Part shown: positions 38,736-47,254 of the stretch, piece after piece | Layout of the letters: every line of letters starts with the position of its first letter | How positions within the stretch are numbered: the stretch's first letter is position 1 | Origin: Neobacillus notoginsengisoli | GTDB lineage: Bacteria; Bacillota; Bacilli; Bacillales; Cytobacillaceae | Length of the DNA stretch: 64,000 nucleotides | NCBI RefSeq assembly: GCF_003515685.1 | Contig: NZ_QWEG01000006.1 | Location: 186,001 to 250,000 of the forward strand | Direction: 5' to 3' | The notes under the pieces: model-generated | Databases searched by the model: none | Told to the model about the DNA's origin: nothing | What the model saw: the letters and a program-made list of their open reading frames with translations, nothing else | Translations under genes and position numbers: made by a program

Positions 38736-38774
38736 AGATGTAAGATCAAGATAGCATTTGCAGGTGGTGAACTT

Positions 38775-39407
38775 GTGGAACACAAAAAAACGTATAATGC
38801 CAAAGAACTGAAGACACCAAATGGCCATTTAATTATTGAAGGGCCTATTTCCTCGGAAAAACTGGCAAGCTATGAGTTTCATGAAGACCTGACATCTTTC
38901 CGCCAGCCTCACCAGCAGCACAAAGCCTTAATAGAGATTGCTGCATTGCCAGAAGGCCGAATCATCATTGCTAGAAATCTCCATACAATCGTCGGGTATG
39001 CAACATACCTTTATCCCGATCCGCTTGAACGCTGGTCTGAGGGAAATATGGAGGATTTGATTGAGCTCGGCGCGATCGAGGTGATCCCTGAATTCAGAGG
39101 GTTTTCAGTCGGGAAAAATCTTCTCAAAGTATCGATGATGGATGACGCAATGGAAGACTATATTACCATCACAACAGAATATTACTGGCATTGGGATTTA
39201 AAAGGAACAGGCCTGAATGTGTGGGAATACCGGAAAGTAATGGAAAAAATGATGAATGCCGGAGGGCTTGAATGGTATGCAACTGATGACCCCGAAATTA
39301 GTTCCCATCCCGCCAATTGCCTGATGGCGAGGATTGGGAAAAGGGTGCCAACAGAGTCTATCCAAAAATTTGACCAGCTCCGGTTTAAAAACCGCTTTAT
39401 GTACTAA
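38775..39407 (+). CDS. acuA: Protein acetyltransferase AcuA (GNAT family)
   Basis: A 210-residue GNAT enzyme that acetylates and inactivates AcsA. It starts with GTG after AGGTGGTG; the reading frame extends 16 codons upstream but the family begins at this point (VEHKKTYNAKELKT). Recognisable parts are PEGRIIIARNLHTIVGYATY near residue 60, the acetyl-CoA-binding EFRGFSVGKNLLKVSMMDD near 108 and the conserved ending RIGKRVPTESIQKFDQLRF. It is the first gene of acuABC. Confidence 0.95.
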   Translation: MEHKKTYNAKELKTPNGHLIIEGPISSEKLASYEFHEDLTSFRQPHQQHKALIEIAALPEGRIIIARNLHTIVGYATYLYPDPLERWSEGNMEDLIELGAIEVIPEFRGFSVGKNLLKVSMMDDAMEDYITITTEYYWHWDLKGTGLNVWEYRKVMEKMMNAGGLEWYATDDPEISSHPANCLMARIGKRVPTESIQKFDQLRFKNRFMY

Positions 39408-39419
39408 GGGGGATTAACC

Positions 39420-40067
39420 ATGATCTTGGAAGAAATCATGAAGAAAAAAGTAGCCACTTTAAAGCCTTCCAATTCAATTGAAGAGGCAATCCTGCTAATG
39501 GAAGGCCTCAAAATTCGGCATGTCCCTATTACCAATGAAGAAAACAAGGTAATTGGACTTGTGACAGACCGGGATATAAAGGAAGCAGCCCCTTCCATAT
39601 TCCGCAGGGAAGAGCACATCGAGGATCTTCAGAAACCCTTGGATACGATTATGAAAAAAGATGTGATAACCGGACATCCTCTTGATTTTGTTGAAGAAAC
39701 CGCCGCATTATTCTATGAGCAAAAAATCAGCTGCCTTCCCATTGTTCAGGAAAGCCGCCTTGTCGGCATTGTGACTGAAACCGATCTTCTCTACACATTG
39801 GTCGAATTGACCGGAGCCCACCAGCCGGGCTCCCAGATAGAAATAAAAGTGCCTAATAAAACTGGCACACTCTGGGAGATTGCCAACGTTGTCCGCAACC
39901 GTAAAGCGAATATCCAAAGTGTTCTCGTCTATCCCGACAAACAGGATGATGCCTACAAAATCCTTGTCATCAGAGTGCAGACGATGAACCCTGTCGGCCT
40001 GATTCATGATTTGAAGGCAGCCGGCCATCATGTACTCTGGCCGAATATACCAGGTATGCCCATATGA
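39420..40067 (+). CDS. acuB: AcuB: CBS-pair and ACT domain protein
   Basis: A 215-residue protein with two CBS motifs (about residues 1-60 and 75-130; VPITNEENKVIGLVTDRDI and LPIVQESRLVGIVTETDLLY) and a C-terminal ACT domain (about 138-210, EIKVPNKTGTLWEIANVV). It belongs to the acetoin/acetate operon acuABC; its biochemical role is not established but the domains suggest adenylate and amino-acid sensing. It starts 13 bp after acuA and overlaps acuC by four bases. Confidence 0.95.
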   Translation: MILEEIMKKKVATLKPSNSIEEAILLMEGLKIRHVPITNEENKVIGLVTDRDIKEAAPSIFRREEHIEDLQKPLDTIMKKDVITGHPLDFVEETAALFYEQKISCLPIVQESRLVGIVTETDLLYTLVELTGAHQPGSQIEIKVPNKTGTLWEIANVVRNRKANIQSVLVYPDKQDDAYKILVIRVQTMNPVGLIHDLKAAGHHVLWPNIPGMPI

Positions 40068-41224
40068 ACGATTCTTGTGTTTTTGTTTATTCCGATGAAC
40101 TGCTTACATACAATTTCGGCAGCAACCATCCTTTCAATCAGTTCAGGATTAAACTGACAATGGATCTGCTCAAAGAAGCAGGTGCTCTTGAAGACTCACA
40201 TATCATCCGTCCAAGAGCAGCGGTTGATGATGAGCTGGCACTCATACACGACCCTTCCTATATACAGGCTGTTAAGCAGGCTGGAAGAGGGTTGCTTGGC
40301 AATGATACAGCGGAAAATTACGGTCTTGGAACAGAGGATACTCCTATATTTGCCGGAATGCATGAAGCAGGTTCCATACTGGTTGGCGGGACACTGACAG
40401 CTGTAGACGAGGTAATGAGCGGGAAGGCATTGCATGCCCTCCATCTTGGCGGCGGGCTGCATCACGGTTTCAGAGGTAAGGCATCAGGCTTTTGCATTTA
40501 TAATGACAGCTCGGTTGCCATAAAGTATTTGCAGGAAAAATACAAAGCACGGGTATTGTATGTGGATACCGATGCCCATCATGGTGACGGTGTCCAGTGG
40601 TCTTTTTATGACGATCCTGAAGTCTGTACCTTGTCGCTCCATGAAACAGGGAGATATCTATTTCCGGGTACGGGAAATATTAATGAACGGGGCCAGGGGA
40701 AAGGCTACGGATTTTCCTTTAATGTGCCTTTGGACGCATTTACTGAGGATGAATCCTGGCTTCACTCCTATTCCACGGCATTAAATGAAGTAGCTGATTA
40801 TTTTAAACCGGATATCATCCTGACACAAAACGGAGCAGATGCCCATTACTATGATCCGCTCACCCATTTATACGGAACAATGAAGCTTTTCCGTGAAATA
40901 CCAAAGCTCGCCCATGAAATCGCCCATCGCTATTGCGAGGGCCGCTGGATTGCTGTGGGCGGAGGCGGCTATGATATTTGGCGGGTTGTTCCAAGGGCAT
41001 GGGCGCTGATTTGGATGGAAATGACGGGCAAAGAAAACAGCAGTGGCAAGCTGCCGGAAGCATGGGTAGAACGTTGGCAAAAAAAATCCCCTGTGGAACT
41101 CCCTTATACATGGGACGATCATTCCGACCTGTATAAGCCAATCCCACGAAAGGCGGAAATTAACGAAAAAAACCTTCTTACACTTGAAAAGGCCCTTTAT
41201 CCTATCCGTACAAGCAGGCAGTAA
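40064..41224 (+). CDS. acuC: Protein deacetylase AcuC (class I HDAC-like)
   Basis: A 386-residue zinc-dependent deacetylase that reactivates acetylated AcsA. The active-site segments are HLGGGLHHGFRGKASGFCIY near residue 127 and VDTDAHHGDGVQWSFYDD near 167, with zinc ligands in DAHHGD. TQNGADAHYYDPLTHL near 250 supplies the third ligand, and VGGGGYDIWRVVPRAWAL near 302 the glycine-rich loop with the catalytic tyrosine. Its ATG overlaps the acuB stop, so the genes are coupled. Confidence 0.96.
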   Translation: MNDSCVFVYSDELLTYNFGSNHPFNQFRIKLTMDLLKEAGALEDSHIIRPRAAVDDELALIHDPSYIQAVKQAGRGLLGNDTAENYGLGTEDTPIFAGMHEAGSILVGGTLTAVDEVMSGKALHALHLGGGLHHGFRGKASGFCIYNDSSVAIKYLQEKYKARVLYVDTDAHHGDGVQWSFYDDPEVCTLSLHETGRYLFPGTGNINERGQGKGYGFSFNVPLDAFTEDESWLHSYSTALNEVADYFKPDIILTQNGADAHYYDPLTHLYGTMKLFREIPKLAHEIAHRYCEGRWIAVGGGGYDIWRVVPRAWALIWMEMTGKENSSGKLPEAWVERWQKKSPVELPYTWDDHSDLYKPIPRKAEINEKNLLTLEKALYPIRTSRQ

Positions 41225-41235
41225 TAATTTTATTC

Positions 41236-41266
41236 AAAAAGCCCGGGCGCTTGCCTGGGCTTTCGT
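41236..41266. terminator. Bidirectional terminator between acuC and ccpA
   Basis: AAAAAGCCCGGGCG-CTTG-CCTGGGCTTTCGTTT lies between convergent genes. Confidence 0.88.
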
Positions 41267-42265
41267 TTAATTCGTCGATTTTCTGCTATCAATCCGATGC
41301 GGCAAGACAACAATATGCTCTTCCACATTTTCCTTATTCATATATTTCGTCAGCAGCCTCATAGCAACAGCCCCGATATCGTACAAAGGCTGCACAACTG
41401 TTGTCAACTGAGGGCGCACCATCATGGAAAGCCTTGTATTGTCCAAGGTGATGACCTCATAATCTTCAGGAACCCTAAAACCTTTGTCCAGGCCCCCATG
41501 AACAACACCAAGGGCCATCTCGTCTGATCCGACCATAATGGCTGTAGGGCGCACGTCCATGGACATCAGCTTCTCAATCGCTTCAATCCCCGAGTCATAC
41601 GTGTAATCACCTTCGACTAAGAGGTCTTCATTATATTCAATTCCCGCTTCTTCAAGCGCTCGTTTATACCCGGTTAGTTTATTTTCACTGTTTTTCGGCT
41701 CATGGAGCGGCCCGATGACAAATGCGATATTTTTATGCCCGCGGTCGGTAAATTCTTTTACACTGTCATACACAGCCTGTTCATAATCGATATTGACTGA
41801 TGGTATTTCTTGTGTCTGCTCGATTGAACCCGCAAGCACAATTGGGACAGGTGATTTTTTGAACTCTTCAACATGCTCGGGGGTGATGTTTCCGCTCATG
41901 AATACAAGTCCATCTACCTGTTTTCCAAGCATCGTATTCAGCAAATGCAATTCTTTCTCTTTATTTTGGTCTGAATTACTGAGGATAATATTATACTTAT
42001 ACATTGTTGCAATATCTTCAATTCCCCTAGCCAGTTCGGCAAAGAAGATATTCGAGATGTCAGGAATGATCACTCCGACAGTTGTTGTTCTTTTGCTGGC
42101 CAGCCCTCTGGCCACTGCGTTTGGCCTGTAGCCAAGCCGATCAATCACTTCCATCACTTTTTTTCTCGTAGCTGGTTTAACATTCGGGTTTCCATTTACT
42201 ACCCTTGATACCGTTGCCATTGATACGTTCGCTTCTCTGGCAACATCGTAAATTGTTATATTCAT
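41267..42265 (-). CDS. ccpA: Catabolite control protein A
   Basis: A 332-residue LacI-family regulator that, with HPr-Ser46-P, binds cre sites and controls carbon metabolism. The helix-turn-helix and hinge are at the N-terminus ([20 protein letters not shown], hinge AVARGLAS near 55). The periplasmic-binding-protein-like core follows ([20 protein letters not shown] near 61). AAGGAGTG lies about ten bases before ATG. A cre site lies 3.5 kb away before acuA. The motPS genes that follow ccpA in B. subtilis are absent here. Confidence 0.97.
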   Translation of the reverse strand: MNITIYDVAREANVSMATVSRVVNGNPNVKPATRKKVMEVIDRLGYRPNAVARGLASKRTTTVGVIIPDISNIFFAELARGIEDIATMYKYNIILSNSDQNKEKELHLLNTMLGKQVDGLVFMSGNITPEHVEEFKKSPVPIVLAGSIEQTQEIPSVNIDYEQAVYDSVKEFTDRGHKNIAFVIGPLHEPKNSENKLTGYKRALEEAGIEYNEDLLVEGDYTYDSGIEAIEKLMSMDVRPTAIMVGSDEMALGVVHGGLDKGFRVPEDYEVITLDNTRLSMMVRPQLTTVVQPLYDIGAVAMRLLTKYMNKENVEEHIVVLPHRIDSRKSTN

Positions 42266-42425
42266 TCACTAAACACTCCTTAAAAACAAGCCATTTTAGT
42301 TATTTTGCGGCAAAATCAAACATACTAGTCATCGTACTTTGTGAGCCCGTAAACATACTTGTTGTTTTTAATCATACGATATGCAGGAAAAAGCTGCAAT
42401 GAATACTCCCTAAAAAGTCAGAAAT

Positions 42426-42454
42426 GCCTTCTGTTCAGGGAACAGAAGGCAAAA
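42426..42454 (-). terminator. Terminator of aroA
   Basis: GCCTTCTGTTC-CCT-GAACAGAAGGC is a perfect 11-bp stem on the minus strand, followed by ATTTCTGACTTTTT. Confidence 0.85.
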
Positions 42455-42463
42455 TCAACAAGA

Positions 42464-43534
42464 CTATGAACGAACAAAACTGGTTGCGGTTATTTCATTG
42501 AAGAAATGGTCGAATTGCTTCAGGTTCATTTGCTGGGCAGAATCCGAAAGCGCTACAGCTGGATCAGGATGGACCTCCGCCATAACACCATCGGCGCCAA
42601 TGGCAAGGGCGGCCTTTGCCGCAGGAATCAGTAAATCCCTTCTGCCTGTTGAATGAGTGACATCGACCATGACCGGAAGATGCGTTTCCTGCTTAAGGAT
42701 TGGAACCGCAGTTATATCAAGGGTGTTCCGCGTTGCTTTTTCATACGTCCTAATTCCGCGTTCGCAAAGAATAATGTTTCCATTTCCCTGCGACATGATA
42801 TATTCTGCAGCGTTGATGAACTCTTCAATTGTCGCTGCTATTCCCCGCTTTAGCAAAATTGGCTTGCTTGCCTGCCCTGCGGCTTTCAGTAATTCAAAGT
42901 TTTGCATATTCCTGGCCCCGATTTGAATGACATCAAGGTATTCTTCGGCCATTTCAATATCAGCAGGATTAACAATTTCACTGATAACTGCAAGATTATA
43001 TTCTCGAGAAACCTGCTTTAATATTTTCAGGCCTTCCACTCCAAGACCCTGGAAATCGTAAGGAGAAGTCCTTGGTTTATAGGCGCCTCCGCGAAGCAGT
43101 TTCAGTCCTTTTTGTTGTAAATGCCTCGCAACCTGGGCGACTTGCTCATACGACTCGACAGCACAAGGGCCAAACACGAAATGCGGTTTGCCGTCACCGA
43201 TGTTTTGACCGTTTACTTCAACTAGTGTATTCTCGGGATGTTTTTTCCTTGAAACAAGCAGTGCCTTGCTATGGTCATCTTTTTGCAACTCCAGGCTTGC
43301 TTTAAAAATCTCCTTAAAAATATGCTCAATGGTGGAATCCTCAAAAGGACCCTCATTTTTTTGTTTAATAATATCGAGCATTTTTCTTTCCCGAACAGGA
43401 TCGAATCGGTATACCCCCTGGTTTTCCTTTACCCGGCCGATTTCCTGTGCCAGTCGTCCGCGCTCATTAATAATATCAAGCAGTTCCATGTTCAGTTCAT
43501 CAACCCGTGAGCGCAGCTTATCTAATTCATTCAT
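42464..43534 (-). CDS. aroA: Bifunctional DAHP synthase / chorismate mutase
   Basis: A 356-residue fusion controlling entry to aromatic amino acid synthesis. The N-terminal AroQ chorismate mutase (about residues 1-85) shows [20 protein letters not shown]. The KDO8P-like DAHP synthase domain shows [18 protein letters not shown] near 120, [20 protein letters not shown] near 150 and [20 protein letters not shown] near 320. The ATG at 43534 follows AAAGGATGG; 17 in-frame codons upstream lack such a site. In this family the mutase domain mediates feedback by chorismate or prephenate. It is upstream of ccpA as in B. subtilis. Confidence 0.96.
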   Translation of the reverse strand: MNELDKLRSRVDELNMELLDIINERGRLAQEIGRVKENQGVYRFDPVRERKMLDIIKQKNEGPFEDSTIEHIFKEIFKASLELQKDDHSKALLVSRKKHPENTLVEVNGQNIGDGKPHFVFGPCAVESYEQVAQVARHLQQKGLKLLRGGAYKPRTSPYDFQGLGVEGLKILKQVSREYNLAVISEIVNPADIEMAEEYLDVIQIGARNMQNFELLKAAGQASKPILLKRGIAATIEEFINAAEYIMSQGNGNIILCERGIRTYEKATRNTLDITAVPILKQETHLPVMVDVTHSTGRRDLLIPAAKAALAIGADGVMAEVHPDPAVALSDSAQQMNLKQFDHFFNEITATSFVRS

Positions 43535-43631
43535 TCTCTTCCATCCTTTCTGTTCCCAACTACTGCCTGGCGTCTTGTTGATCATTAGGCTGGCAAAAGC
43601 CCTTCTTGCGAATTTTCGTATAATAGTGACT

Positions 43632-43660
43632 ATTATACTTTATTGATAAAACTTTGTCAC
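43632..43660 (-). promoter_or_regulatory. Sigma-A promoter of aroA
   Basis: On the minus strand GTGACA (43660-43655), 17 bp and TATAAT (43637-43632). Just upstream, 43680-43700 carries CGCTT-TT-AAGCG and AGCGCT, an inverted repeat resembling an imperfect cre; this is only suggestive. Confidence 0.65.
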
Positions 43661-43861
43661 CCTTTTTTCTTTAATAATTAAACGCTTTTAAGCGCTAAAG
43701 TGATTTTGGAGGTTATATACATATATATTATGTCCCCATCAAAACGGAACTAAATACAAAAATTTTACTGGCCTTCATCAACGGCTGACGCTAGGTATTA
43801 CCGAAAAATAGTGCCACGAATAGAATTCAATGTTCTCTTTTTAGGAGAAAATCTTAAAAGG

Positions 43862-44060
43862 CAATATAAGCGGAGAATTTCCCTCTATTTTAAAAAAAGG
43901 GGCTTATAGGGAAGATATAAGGGTAATAATTCCGCTTATCGTCTCTGGATATGGCAAAATTCAATGATTTGGATAAGATAGAGGGAAAAACTACTCTTAT
44001 TTCAAGGAATATATAGGCATTTCCCAATATAAGGGGAAATTCTCCCTTTATTTTTTAAAC
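43862..44060. repeat. Pair of related direct repeats in a gene-free region
   Basis: CAATATAAGCGGAGAATTTC with CCTCTATTTTAAA at 43862-43894 recurs as CAATATAAGGGGAAATTCTC with CCTTTATTTTTTAAA at 44025-44059. Between them are several AGGG/CCCT and ATAAG motifs in both orientations. The whole stretch from 43700 to 44178 has no gene that I can support; it may be a decayed intergenic repeat. Confidence 0.55.
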
Positions 44061-44178
44061 AGATGGGGATCCACTTTTACATTCATAACAGGAATTGTTA
44101 TTTATTATGTATTGCAGCCACATCTTCCTATAATACGGTGGCGGCGAGAATCTGCACCTGGTTGTTTCCTAACGAACG

Positions 44179-44206
44179 AAAAAGGCATCACGCGGATGCC
44201 TTTTAA
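44179..44206 (-). terminator. Terminator of ytxJ
   Basis: AAAAGGCATCCGCGTGATGCCTTTTT on the minus strand, a compact hairpin with a T run. Confidence 0.88.
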
Positions 44207-44526
44207 CTTATAGCGGCTTCAGCAAGAGACCGCTTTGTAATTTTCCAATGAGATGCGTTCCAGGCGGGCTTCCCATCAACAAAGAGAATTGCCTGTGGTG
44301 ACTCATGCTCAATTCCATATTTTTCAGCAATGTAGTTTGAAAGCGGCCGGGATTCCTGGACAATCAGCATCCATGAAGGAATCTCTTCCTGACCTGCAAA
44401 TTCACCGTACTCTTCGAATGCTGCATGTGAAATCGGGCAGGTACTGCTATGCTTCAAGATCATTACTTTCTTTTCCTTTTGCAAAACTTCCTCGAGCTGT
44501 TCAATCGATTCCAGTGTGTTGATCAA
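44203..44526 (-). CDS. ytxJ: YtxJ, bacilliredoxin-like thiol protein (DUF2847)
   Basis: A 107-residue thioredoxin-fold protein. The single-cysteine active-site region ILKHSSTCPISHAAFEEYGE near residue 25 is that of YtxJ, which belongs to the bacillithiol system in Bacillus and presumably removes bacillithiol from oxidised proteins. The TTG at 44526 is preferred, eight bases after GGGGAG, and gives the usual family length; a start seven codons earlier overlaps the ribosome site. It is followed by its own terminator. Confidence 0.88.
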   Translation of the reverse strand: MINTLESIEQLEEVLQKEKKVMILKHSSTCPISHAAFEEYGEFAGQEEIPSWMLIVQESRPLSNYIAEKYGIEHESPQAILFVDGKPAWNASHWKITKRSLAEAAIS

Positions 44527-44562
44527 TGGTTCCACTCCCCTTATCAATTATCTAGACATTAG

Positions 44563-44596
44563 AAAACGGTGAAGCAATCGTATCACTTCACCGCTT
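44563..44596 (-). terminator. Terminator of ytxHG
   Basis: GGTGAAG and CTTCACC flank a loop, followed on the minus strand by GTTTTC. Confidence 0.75.
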
Positions 44597-44630
44597 CTCC
44601 GTGCAAATATTTGGCCCGGGTGAAACTATT

Positions 44631-45125
44631 TTAGCTATTGTACTTACTCTCTTCCTCATCCAATGCTTCTTTAATATCCTCAAGCTTCTCCTTAACTTCC
44701 GTATCATCTGCAAGTGTCAGTTCCTCAAACGGCTTATTCGACATTTCCAACGGGATGTACTCCGTCTCATCTTCCTGTTCATCTGCGCCCTGCTCTCCAA
44801 GATTTTCAGTATTGCCCTTCACCTTATCCATCAAATTGGAAGATTGCTGGGCGACCGCCTGGGTAAGAGACGACGTTTTTTCTTTTGTCATCGTTGTGAG
44901 TTCATTTGTTTTCTCCACCATCGTGTCCTTCATTTGCGCTGTTCTTTCTTTAAGTACCGCAGCCTGCCCGGATACCGTTTCCCTCATCTCACGCCCTGAT
45001 TTTGGAGCCAGGAAAAGGGCCGCAGCTGCACCAATCAGACCACCAATAACAGCACCTGTAAGAAAATCCCTTGAAGTAACATTCCGATCCTCGTAATCCC
45101 TCATATCATTGTCTCTGCCTGCCAT
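44631..45125 (-). CDS. ytxH: YtxH family general stress protein
   Basis: A 164-residue protein with the YtxH domain: a glycine/alanine-rich hydrophobic segment, FLTGAVIGGLIGAAAALFLA (about residues 16-35), followed by PKSGREMRETV. A long acidic, coiled-coil-prone region completes it. In B. subtilis ytxGHJ belongs to the SigB and SigH general stress group. The ATG at 45125 follows AAGGAGG by eight bases. It is 14 bp downstream of ytxG and cotranscribed. Confidence 0.9.
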   Translation of the reverse strand: MAGRDNDMRDYEDRNVTSRDFLTGAVIGGLIGAAAALFLAPKSGREMRETVSGQAAVLKERTAQMKDTMVEKTNELTTMTKEKTSSLTQAVAQQSSNLMDKVKGNTENLGEQGADEQEDETEYIPLEMSNKPFEELTLADDTEVKEKLEDIKEALDEEESKYNS

Positions 45126-45138
45126 ACGAATTGCCTCC

Positions 45139-45618
45139 TTATTGTAATTTAGCCCTTTGTTTTTTGGGCTCAATCAATTCCCTCTTCACATCAGCCGCCG
45201 CGGCAGCCTGTTTCCTAGCATTCCACTTGTCCTTCAATTCAAGAAGAACATTGCTCCATTGGACAATTTGGGAAATTTTTTCTTTGTTCTGGTCAATCTG
45301 CCTGTCAACTGACCCAACAATCGTCTGTACCGATTGGTTAAACTTGTTGACTGACTCCCCGACACCCTTTACTGCATCTACGACTGTGTTCAAGCTTTCT
45401 GATTTCCTGTGTATATCATCCGCTAGAGCATTCGTTTTATGCAAAAGTACTGCCGTCTCCTTTGTCACGCCGTCCAGCTGTCCTTCAAGCCCAACAAGAG
45501 TCTTTGAAACACTCTCAAGGGTAACCTGGAGTGATTTCAATGTTTTCGATAAGGAAATGACCAATACGAGGAACGCAATGGCAATGACTGCCACGCTTAA
45601 ATAAAGAATGATTTCCAT
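45139..45618 (-). CDS. ytxG: YtxG, DUF948 membrane-anchored protein
   Basis: A 159-residue protein with one N-terminal membrane helix (about residues 3-23, [20 protein letters not shown]). A helical domain in which [20 protein letters not shown] and [20 protein letters not shown] are the DUF948 landmarks follows, and the tail is basic. GGAGGTG precedes ATG. With ytxH it forms a two-gene operon of the general stress response; molecular function unknown. Confidence 0.9.
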   Translation of the reverse strand: MEIILYLSVAVIAIAFLVLVISLSKTLKSLQVTLESVSKTLVGLEGQLDGVTKETAVLLHKTNALADDIHRKSESLNTVVDAVKGVGESVNKFNQSVQTIVGSVDRQIDQNKEKISQIVQWSNVLLELKDKWNARKQAAAAADVKRELIEPKKQRAKLQ

Positions 45619-45813
45619 ATGTTACACCTCCGTTAATTACATTTACTTTTACCCGTACCTTTTCTCACTAAACAGGTACCTCTAATATTATTTCCATAAA
45701 ACTATTTTTTTTCCTTCTAAAAGAAAAGAAATGTTTCCGCCAAGAATCGAGCCCATTTTATCAACATTATCTTTGCTTTCGGTTAAACTAAAAGGGACAT
45801 ATCTAAAGTAGTT

Positions 45814-46063
45814 GTTGATTTCCACTCCGGGCACACGCTTTCCGCGGGGCGTCAGTGGAGCCTCCTCGGCGCTTTAGCGCCTGTCAGTCTAGCTACAGCG
45901 CCTAGGGGCTCGGGGTCTTAAGCCAATCCGTCAAGAAGGCAAACTGCGCCTTCTGGCCGGCTTGTCTTAAGCCTGTCGCCCCACCAAGGCGCTTCCGCTT
46001 TTCATGGGGTCTCCACCTTGCCGCTGCATCCCGCCGGAGTCGGTGCCCTCCGCTTCAATCAAC
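45814..46063. repeat. Dispersed repeat family B copy split by a family A-type element
   Basis: The left part (45814-45883) and right part (46005-46063) together align end to end with the intact copy at 33343-33472, in the opposite orientation and with matching terminal GTTGATT and AATCAAC. A 121-bp foreign segment separates them precisely at the centre. The rest of the ytxG to ampS gap holds only the ytxG upstream region. Confidence 0.9.
45884..46004 (-). repeat. Family A-type element inserted in a family B element
   Basis: Read on the minus strand it begins AAAAGCGGAAGCGCC and ends CTAGGCGCTGTAGCTAGAC, the terminal sequences of family A, but its middle differs and contains two copies of GGCTTAAGAC. 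It interrupts family B between GCGCCTG and TGGGGTCTCC. No clear target duplication longer than two bases is visible. Confidence 0.85.
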
Positions 46064-46102
46064 TTAGTTGCAAAAATAACTTAAACAATGGAGGCAGTAA
46101 AC

Positions 46103-47218
46103 ATGAAGGATCCAAGAATCTCAACGCTTGCCAAGAACCTGATCAACTATTCTGTCCAGCTCCAAAAGGGAGAAAAGGTATTGATCGAAAACTTCGGTCT
46201 ACAACGCGAACTCGTAAACGCGCTTGTGAAAGAAGCCTATGTGGCTGGGGGATACCCATTTGTCCTGTTAAAGGACCATCAAGTTGACCGGTCACTCCTT
46301 CTAGGGGCACAGGAAGAGCAATATTCAATGATGGCTGATTTTGAAGCAGCAGTCATGAAAGAAATGGATGGATACATAGGGCTTCGTTCAGGGGACAACA
46401 TTAGCGAACACGCAGATGTCCCGGATGAGAAAATGAAAATCCACGGCAAGACCATTGGCAAAAAGGTCCACCGCGATATTCGTGTGCCAAACACGAAATG
46501 GGTTGTCCTCCGCTACCCAACTTCTTCAATGGCCCAGCTGGCAAAAATGAGCACTGAGGGATTTGAAGATTTTTATTTTAACGTATGTAACCTTGATTAC
46601 AGCAAAATGGATGAAGCAATGAACAGCCTTGTCGAGCTAATGGATCGGACGGATAAAGTGAGAATCAAAGGGCCGGGAACGGATCTAACCTTCTCTATCA
46701 AGGATATCCCGGCAATCAAATGTGCCGGCCGCCTCAACATTCCAGATGGTGAAGTGTATACCGCGCCAGTGCGAGATTCCGTAAATGGCGTCATTACTTA
46801 CAATACTCCTTCGCCGTACCAGGGCTTTACTTTTGAAAATGTCAAACTGACATTCAGAGACGGAAAAATAGTTGAAGCCGAATCCAATGATACAGAGCGC
46901 ATCAACAAAATTTTTGACACAGATGAAGGTGCACGCTATATCGGCGAGTTTGCCATCGGCGTCAACCCGTACATCCAGCATCCAATGCAGGATATCCTGT
47001 TCGACGAGAAAATTGATGGGAGCTTCCACTTCACACCTGGGCAATGCTACGATGATGCTTACAACGGCAACCATTCCAACATCCATTGGGACATGGTCAA
47101 CATCCAGCGCCCCGAATACGGCGGCGGGGAAATCTACTTCGACGATGTGCTGATTCGTAAAGACGGAAAATTCGTTGTACCTGAGCTCGAGAAATTGAAT
47201 CCAGAAAATCTAAAATAA
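46103..47218 (+). CDS. ampS: M29 family aminopeptidase (AmpS/PepS type)
   Basis: A 371-residue metalloaminopeptidase of the thermophilic aminopeptidase family. Landmarks are YSVQLQKGEKVLIENFG near residue 13 and a glutamate ligand in IPDGEVYTAPVRDSVNGVI near 213. FDTDEGARYIGEFAIGVNPY near 272 and FHFTPGQCYDDAYNGNHSNI near 312 follow; the HSNIHWDMV stretch carries metal ligands. The ATG at 46103 is correct because GGAGG lies eight bases before it, within an alternative upstream reading. It has its own terminator. Confidence 0.92.
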   Translation: MKDPRISTLAKNLINYSVQLQKGEKVLIENFGLQRELVNALVKEAYVAGGYPFVLLKDHQVDRSLLLGAQEEQYSMMADFEAAVMKEMDGYIGLRSGDNISEHADVPDEKMKIHGKTIGKKVHRDIRVPNTKWVVLRYPTSSMAQLAKMSTEGFEDFYFNVCNLDYSKMDEAMNSLVELMDRTDKVRIKGPGTDLTFSIKDIPAIKCAGRLNIPDGEVYTAPVRDSVNGVITYNTPSPYQGFTFENVKLTFRDGKIVEAESNDTERINKIFDTDEGARYIGEFAIGVNPYIQHPMQDILFDEKIDGSFHFTPGQCYDDAYNGNHSNIHWDMVNIQRPEYGGGEIYFDDVLIRKDGKFVVPELEKLNPENLK

Positions 47219-47220
47219 TG

Positions 47221-47252
47221 AAAAGGATGCAGGTCCGCCTGCATCCTTCTTA
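47221..47252. terminator. Bidirectional terminator between ampS and murC
   Basis: AAAAGGATGCAGG and CCTGCATCCTTCTT form a perfect stem between convergent genes. Confidence 0.9.
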
Positions 47253-47254
47253 TT

